Shown here: in pieces, positions 59,170 to 64,000 of the stretch | Position numbering within the stretch: position 1 is the stretch's first letter | Layout of the letters: each line of letters begins with the position of its first letter | Assembly: GCF_002933815.1 (NCBI RefSeq) | Contig: NZ_BEYR01000001.1 | Coordinates: 2,597,765 to 2,661,764, forward strand | Length of the DNA: 64,000 nucleotides | Direction of reading: 5' to 3' | Source: Sphingobacterium sp. HMA12 | GTDB taxonomy: Bacteria; Bacteroidota; Bacteroidia; Sphingobacteriales; Sphingobacteriaceae | The notes under the pieces: model-generated | The model's database searches: none | What the model saw: the letters and a program-made list of their open reading frames with translations, nothing else | Told to the model about the DNA's origin: nothing | Position numbers and translations under genes: made by a program

Positions 59170-60036
59170 CTACTCGCATCCGAGATTCTTAAACTGGAAA
59201 ATCTTCCCACTATCAGGATATGCCTCCAGTTCCGCCGCCCCCAAGCCCTCTTGAGCCGTACTGATAAACAGGTCCATTCCTGTAGGTCCTCCAAAACAAC
59301 AAGAAGTCACATTGGGCGCATTTACAGTCACTTTATCCAATAGCTCTCCAGTCTTGACATGCCACTTATAAACACCGAAACCACCCCAATGTGCCACCCA
59401 TAAATGACCATCCGGCCCCATGCACATCCCGTCAGGCATGCCAAGTTCACCTGGTACACGTACCAAGGTATCGTATCCTTCCATGAGATCGCCTCCTTTA
59501 TCTAGGGCATAACGACGGATTTCCCGCGTATAAGTATCTATAAAATAAAAATGGAGCGAGTCTGTGGACCATACAATTCCATTGGGGATAGTCACCGCAG
59601 CAATAAGCGTCTTCAAAACACCTTCACGGAGGCGCATCAGCTTTCCCTGATCCGGTAAAGCTTTCATATGCATTGTTCCGATCCAGAAATTCCCCTCCGG
59701 ATCCATTCCTCCATCATTGGTCCGAATTTGCCCATTTTCAGTGTCTAGCTGTATCAAGATAGAGAGGTGATGATTTTCCTTTGTCCAAATTGCCAGTCCT
59801 TCCTGCATGGCAATAAGAAATTTGCCCGGGTCATCTTTCAGAGGAACAATCTTACTGACATATCCCGGTAGCTCCCAGAACGCAGATTCCTTGCTTTCCA
59901 AATGATAGGAATAAATGCGTTTTTGTAGGATATCCACCCAATACAAACATTGGTCATGTTTATTCCACAAAATGCCCTCACCGAGAACACATTTCCTATT
60001 TATCAATATCTGCGCTGTTTTTAAATTACTTTCCAT
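59170..60036 (-). CDS. SMP-30/gluconolactonase-family lactonase
   Basis: The 288-residue six-bladed beta-propeller has the family metal ligands: CVLGEGILWNKHDQ (Glu), IRTNDGGMDPEGNFWIGTM (Asn), VTIPNGIVWS (Asn) and GMPDGMCMGPDGHLWVAHW (Asp). SMP-30 enzymes hydrolyse sugar lactones to sugar acids using a divalent metal. It is the last gene of a minus-strand operon after a dehydrogenase and before the dehydratase step, which suits hydrolysis of galactono- or fuconolactone. It ends 36 nt from the converging AraC gene. Confidence 0.93.
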   Translation of the reverse strand: MESNLKTAQILINRKCVLGEGILWNKHDQCLYWVDILQKRIYSYHLESKESAFWELPGYVSKIVPLKDDPGKFLIAMQEGLAIWTKENHHLSILIQLDTENGQIRTNDGGMDPEGNFWIGTMHMKALPDQGKLMRLREGVLKTLIAAVTIPNGIVWSTDSLHFYFIDTYTREIRRYALDKGGDLMEGYDTLVRVPGELGMPDGMCMGPDGHLWVAHWGGFGVYKWHVKTGELLDKVTVNAPNVTSCCFGGPTGMDLFISTAQEGLGAAELEAYPDSGKIFQFKNLGCE

Positions 60037-60077
60037 AATGGTTGTGATTCAAGCTTCCTGACCGATATCCCTGTCTT

Positions 60078-60869
60078 CTACTCCTCCTGCAATAACGCAC
60101 TTCTGCCTCCATCAATCAGATAGGTGGCTCCACTTGCAAATGAAGCATATCCGCTGGAAAGAAATACACACCAGCCGCCGATCTCTTCGGCTGTACCTAG
60201 GCGTTTCACAGGATGACTATCGATGGTTTTCTGACGTTCCTGATGAGCGTCCGGAAATGTATCAAACCACTTTTGATTTCCTGGTGTATCTATAAACCCC
60301 GGAGCGAGCCCCACGGTTCTTACTGTCGGTGCCCATTCAATAGCCATGGCACGTACCAAGGATAATAAAGCGCCTTTAGTAACATTATAGGGAAAACATC
60401 CCCGAATGGACGCATAAGCATGATTAGAAGCCATGATGATGATAACTCCTGGCGAAGCTTGTACAAGGAGCGGCTTAAGGTTTTTGGCCAACAGCCAATG
60501 TGAACTGAGATTCAACGTACTGTTACTGTTCCAGTCCGCCACCGTACAGTCGTCCAAGCCCTTGAACACATTTCGTCCTGCATTGGATATCAATATATCC
60601 AGGCGGCCATGTTCCTGTTCCAGAAGCGTGGCCAATTTCGTAATCGCTGCTTCCTGCGAAACATCAGCCTCATAATAGAACGTCCGCTGTTGATAGGGCT
60701 CCATTTCTAAAAAAAATGAAGCCACCATTTTATCGCTAAGCGGTAATTCGGCACAAGCTATTACCGTTGCTCCAGCCTGTGCAAATTGCATGCTCACCCC
60801 CAGTCCAATTCCTGAAATTCCACCTGTTACAAGAACAACTTTACCTGTCAGATCGATTGTAAATGCCAT
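60078..60869 (-). CDS. Short-chain dehydrogenase/reductase (sugar dehydrogenase)
   Basis: The 263-residue protein has the classical SDR motifs: VTGGISGIGLGVSMQFAQAG for NAD(P) binding, ISNAGRN, and a catalytic serine/tyrosine/lysine set in IIIMASNHAYASIRGCFPYN followed by VTKGALL (YxxxK near residue 153). In this cluster it probably oxidises an aldose to its lactone, the first step of the pathway. The gene starts 15 nt after the dehydratase gene and is followed by the lactonase 41 nt later. Its substrate is inferred from the neighbours. Confidence 0.92.
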   Translation of the reverse strand: MAFTIDLTGKVVLVTGGISGIGLGVSMQFAQAGATVIACAELPLSDKMVASFFLEMEPYQQRTFYYEADVSQEAAITKLATLLEQEHGRLDILISNAGRNVFKGLDDCTVADWNSNSTLNLSSHWLLAKNLKPLLVQASPGVIIIMASNHAYASIRGCFPYNVTKGALLSLVRAMAIEWAPTVRTVGLAPGFIDTPGNQKWFDTFPDAHQERQKTIDSHPVKRLGTAEEIGGWCVFLSSGYASFASGATYLIDGGRSALLQEE

Positions 60870-60884
60870 TTTACTTAAAAAAAT

Positions 60885-62051
60885 TTATACATAAAAACCT
60901 GGTCTCGGTTCCAATATCCCCGGATGTTTAAGCATTTCCTCCTCGATCAGATCCACTCCCAGTCCGGGTCTATCACTCAGCACCAGATGACCATTCTTCA
61001 CCATATCCTGAATGGGATGATCAATGACTTCATCACGCCAGGAAACATCGTTGAACATAAATTCCTGCCTAAAAAAGTTCGGTACTGACGCACACACATG
61101 GGCACTTGCCAAAGTTGAAAGCGGTCCATTCGGATTATGCGGTGCCAGCAGTACATTGTAAGCTTCCATCATTGTTGCCATTCGTTTCATCTCAGAGGGG
61201 CCACCACAGCGGGTAATATCAGGCATCATAATGTCGCAGATATTCTTTTCCAGTACCGGTCGGATCCCATGCCTGGTATAATGCCTTTCTCCCACACAAA
61301 TCGATACATTGGAAGGTATGCGTTCGCGCATTGCACGCAAGTTGTCTGCATTTTCCGGTCCTGCAGGCTCTTCGTACCAGGTAATATTCAGTTCAGAAAG
61401 GCGCTGTGCCATCTGCACGGCTACACGATAGTTCAACATCGCATGCGTTTCGATCATGATATCAAAATCGGCGCCCACGCCGTCGCGTACTGCTTTGCTC
61501 ACTTCAAAAGCTAAATCTTGTTGTTCGGCTGTCAGGGTAAGGTTGGCAGCCAGATCCTCACCATACAGATAGTTTGTATGAGCAAATGGATCAAATTTTA
61601 ACCCCGTGAAGCCGGCCCTCTTCACAGCGCTCGCCTGTTGGGCATAGTCTTCCGGATTGTGGCCACCACCAGTGAACCAATAATTCGCGTACAGCAGGAT
61701 TTCTTTCCGGAAAGCTCCACCCAACAATTCATAGCAGGGTACGCCAAGCACCTTGGCTTTCAAATCCAGAAGCGCCATATCAATACCCGATATCGCACAC
61801 ATGCTGGCACCATAGGGGCCTATCCAGTTCAGGTCTCGATAAAGCTTGGTCCAGATAAAATCTGTTTTCATGGGATCCAGACCAATAATCCGTTGGCCCA
61901 CATGTTTGGCAGCCTCAAACACAATAGGACTGCCGGGCCAGTTGGTAGCCTCGCCAACACCGGTATGACCTGTATCCGTATAAATCTTTAACAAAGTCCA
62001 ATTGTATTTTACTCCTTCGACCAACCAGACTTTAACATCTATAATCTTCAT
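60885..62051 (-). CDS. Enolase-superfamily sugar-acid dehydratase (MR/MLE family, DgoD-like)
   Basis: The 388-residue protein has the mandelate-racemase/muconate-lactonising fold: a capping domain (about 1-125; IYTDTGHTGVGEATNWPGSP) and a TIM barrel with metal ligands in DIMIETHAMLN (Glu/His region), TWYEEPAGPE (Glu) and ICVGERHYTRHG (Glu), and the catalytic histidine in LLAPHNPNGP. The size and pattern are those of galactonate dehydratase-type enzymes, which convert a sugar acid to a 2-keto-3-deoxy acid. It lies between GH2 and SDR genes. The exact sugar acid is not proved. Confidence 0.92.
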   Translation of the reverse strand: MKIIDVKVWLVEGVKYNWTLLKIYTDTGHTGVGEATNWPGSPIVFEAAKHVGQRIIGLDPMKTDFIWTKLYRDLNWIGPYGASMCAISGIDMALLDLKAKVLGVPCYELLGGAFRKEILLYANYWFTGGGHNPEDYAQQASAVKRAGFTGLKFDPFAHTNYLYGEDLAANLTLTAEQQDLAFEVSKAVRDGVGADFDIMIETHAMLNYRVAVQMAQRLSELNITWYEEPAGPENADNLRAMRERIPSNVSICVGERHYTRHGIRPVLEKNICDIMMPDITRCGGPSEMKRMATMMEAYNVLLAPHNPNGPLSTLASAHVCASVPNFFRQEFMFNDVSWRDEVIDHPIQDMVKNGHLVLSDRPGLGVDLIEEEMLKHPGILEPRPGFYV

Positions 62052-62064
62052 TGTTATTCGATTT

Positions 62065-64000
62065 TTAATTTATTTTTAAAACAATTTGTCCACTTAACTT
62101 ATCCCCTTTTTTTATTTTTTTACGGCCATAACTATGTGGCGATCCATAAAAAGGTTCTGATCCATTGTTTGAATAATCAGCTACCAGCCATTGGATATGC
62201 TGATCTTGCTTCCATGCTCTGGAATGTTGTTGCCCGTTGGAAAGAACAGTTACTTTAGCATCAGGACCACTTAGGCTTGCCCAGTGAATATTTCCCTTGG
62301 TCGATCTAAAATCATTTGACCCTAAGCTGTTGGCATCATCTTTCCAATCCCTGGCCTGCGGTTTCCCCTGCTCCTCCACATCATATAGTGTTACAGCATT
62401 CATTGATGCTTCACCTTCATTACGCCCGATATGGTTTTCGGGATAGGTTGAAAATGCACCTTTGCGCGACCAGGCTAATTTATCGTACGATAAGGGCAAT
62501 TCCATCATTAAACCGGATTGATAAAGATCCATTTCTTGTCCCCGTTGATAACACATGTCATATTCCACACGCAAAAGACCATTCTTAAGGAATATAAATT
62601 TCTGTTTTCCTATTCCATTTTGATAAGTAAGGTCCATATTTACTGAAATACTATCACCACTATCCGTCGCCTGCACTGCGCCTGCAAATAAGGTGTATTG
62701 CTCATATTGTTTCAGTGGTGCGATATTATTCTGATAAGTTTCTCCTGCGACGTTTGGTTTACCTCCATCCTCCGTATTGGCTTCGATCAGTGCAACCGCC
62801 GGCCCTTTGGTCAAAATAAGTTTACCGTTTTTCCGCACAGCCACCAATTTACCATAGGTTCGGCTAAATGTATAATTCAGATTTCCTTGTTTTACATAAA
62901 TATACGCCGAATCTTGTTTCAGTTGTAAATCTGTCGCTAAAAACTCTTCCTGATTTTTTCGCTCCGCCAGAAACAGTTCATTTTCGATCTCATAGTCCTG
63001 CTTGTCCCTGACGATAATCTGCAATGAACTATACTCCGTTGGGACTGGCAGGACTACATGGCCGTGTTTACGGGGTCCGATAGCACCTTTGAACGGAAAT
63101 TGTTTACCATCGACTATAGCCACGAGTTTGAGCTGATCAAGTGAAAGAAAGTCATACCTATTTTCAATATTGACGACAAGCTTCCCATCTTTTAAGACCG
63201 GTTTACCTATTTTGATTGGCGAATAGGCCTTTTTCATACCAAAATACTCCGGCTTAGGTCTGCGCCATCCATCGATAGGCCCCCAAGGTCCATAACCGAC
63301 AATACGACCGTCAGGGAGGTGAAAAGTATCGTCTATACCACTCCAGATTGCTCCCCCTAGGTTACCGGCGTGTCTGTAGATCGAGTCAACAAATGTCACC
63401 AGCGGCGCGTTGTAAGCATCCCTTATGCCGGGGTCGGTCAATAATTCACGTCTATTATACGTCGAAAGGTGGGCATACTCTCCAAATAATGTTGGTCTTT
63501 TCATGGTATCAGTAGCCGAAGGTCCGTTAATCCCCGGATAATGGTAGTTGGCAATATCAGCCTTACTACCACCGTTATTGAAGCCGCCCCAAGTTTGATC
63601 ATGAAAACTTGTGGGACGTGTTGGATCCAATGCTTTCACACGTTGGTTGATCTCTGCCCACAACGGGCTCCAATGGGATTCATTGCCTAACGACCAGAAT
63701 AATATGGACGGATGCTTACGGTTGGTTAGTACGTTATCGATGTTTGCGCTAAGCATAATGGGTAAAAAACGGGTATCCTTATAATCCCATTTACGCCAGA
63801 TCGGGGATGCATGGTGCTGAATCCAGCTCAAGGCAGCTTCACTTTCGACATACATCCCCAATTCATCCGCAGCATTCAAAAATTCCTCGGATGGAGGGTA
63901 GTGTGAGGTACGAATATAGTTGACATTCGCCTGTTTGAACAGAACAACATCCTGTCGATCTATTTCCGGGTCCGAAGCCCTACCATTTAGCGGATGTACA
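62065..64000 (-). CDS. GH2 beta-galactosidase (LacZ type), 5' end outside window
   Basis: Coding continues without a stop to the right edge, so the N-terminus (signal and sugar-binding domains) is missing. The visible part begins VHPLNGRASDPEIDRQDVVL and reads NVNYIRTSHYPPSEEFLNAA, then the catalytic acid/base in LFWSLGNESHW and the nucleophile in TLFGEYAHLSTYNR, as in GH2 enzymes. The C-terminal part (GLMMELPLSYDKLAWSRKGA, then SGPDAKVTVLSNGQQHSRAW) is the beta-galactosidase small-chain domain. It releases galactose or a related residue and heads the operon for its oxidation. The dehydratase gene starts 14 nt after its stop. Confidence 0.94.
   Translation of the reverse strand, partial: VHPLNGRASDPEIDRQDVVLFKQANVNYIRTSHYPPSEEFLNAADELGMYVESEAALSWIQHHASPIWRKWDYKDTRFLPIMLSANIDNVLTNRKHPSILFWSLGNESHWSPLWAEINQRVKALDPTRPTSFHDQTWGGFNNGGSKADIANYHYPGINGPSATDTMKRPTLFGEYAHLSTYNRRELLTDPGIRDAYNAPLVTFVDSIYRHAGNLGGAIWSGIDDTFHLPDGRIVGYGPWGPIDGWRRPKPEYFGMKKAYSPIKIGKPVLKDGKLVVNIENRYDFLSLDQLKLVAIVDGKQFPFKGAIGPRKHGHVVLPVPTEYSSLQIIVRDKQDYEIENELFLAERKNQEEFLATDLQLKQDSAYIYVKQGNLNYTFSRTYGKLVAVRKNGKLILTKGPAVALIEANTEDGGKPNVAGETYQNNIAPLKQYEQYTLFAGAVQATDSGDSISVNMDLTYQNGIGKQKFIFLKNGLLRVEYDMCYQRGQEMDLYQSGLMMELPLSYDKLAWSRKGAFSTYPENHIGRNEGEASMNAVTLYDVEEQGKPQARDWKDDANSLGSNDFRSTKGNIHWASLSGPDAKVTVLSNGQQHSRAWKQDQHIQWLVADYSNNGSEPFYGSPHSYGRKKIKKGDKLSGQIVLKIN

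Overview
The window looks like a chromosomal segment of a Bacteroidota bacterium of the Sphingobacteriaceae, most likely Sphingobacterium. This is inferred from the protein families (SusC/SusD pair with FecI/FecR-type regulators, TlpA/DUF4369 thioredoxins, TonB receptors with carboxypeptidase-like N-terminal domains, a PE-LIG-POL LigD) and from repeated TAnnTTTG promoter elements, the Bacteroidota -7 box. No rRNA, tRNA, CRISPR array, intact insertion sequence or prophage was found. The region is accessory in character: many regulators, transport and polysaccharide genes, and several decayed genes.

Left part (1-11 kb): the start of a HAD hydrolase, a Crp-like regulator with DoxX-like membrane proteins on both sides, a frameshifted AraC pseudogene, a GH16 polysaccharidase, and a lipoprotein that resembles domains 1-3 of cholesterol-dependent cytolysins. 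Next come an iron-type TonB receptor, an intergenic region with an AraC relic and an 11-bp phased CAGGG array, and a Crp/Fnr regulator followed by two CRP-like palindromes in front of a DJ-1/PfpI gene.

Middle (12-28 kb): LigD, an NlpE-like lipoprotein, a PIG-L deacetylase, a fatty-acid desaturase, a pectinesterase, stress-type small proteins (PA2169-like four-helix bundle, pyridoxamine-oxidase-like protein), a methyltransferase, and a probably iron-regulated operon (PepSY protein, small membrane protein, TonB receptor).

28-40 kb is one functional unit: ECF sigma factor, FecR anti-sigma factor, SusC with an STN signalling domain, SusD, and three periplasmic TlpA-like thioredoxins, the last containing two complete modules. 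40-50 kb holds a radical-SAM/DNA-glycosylase-like repair pair, a CobW zinc-type GTPase behind a promoter-overlapping palindrome, an AraC regulator convergent with an aldo/keto reductase, and a LytS/LytTR two-component pair next to outer-membrane barrel proteins.

50-57 kb carries the most unusual locus: two CydA-related membrane proteins, each fused to a C-terminal c-type cytochrome domain, with small membrane proteins, a lipoprotein cytochrome c, an AraC regulator and two paralogous small proteins with a CxGxC motif. No CydB is visible. 57-64 kb is a sugar-oxidation cluster: LacZ-type GH2 beta-galactosidase (cut by the right edge), enolase-superfamily sugar-acid dehydratase, SDR dehydrogenase, SMP-30 lactonase, zinc alcohol dehydrogenase and an AraC regulator, consistent with non-phosphorylative oxidation of a sugar such as galactose.
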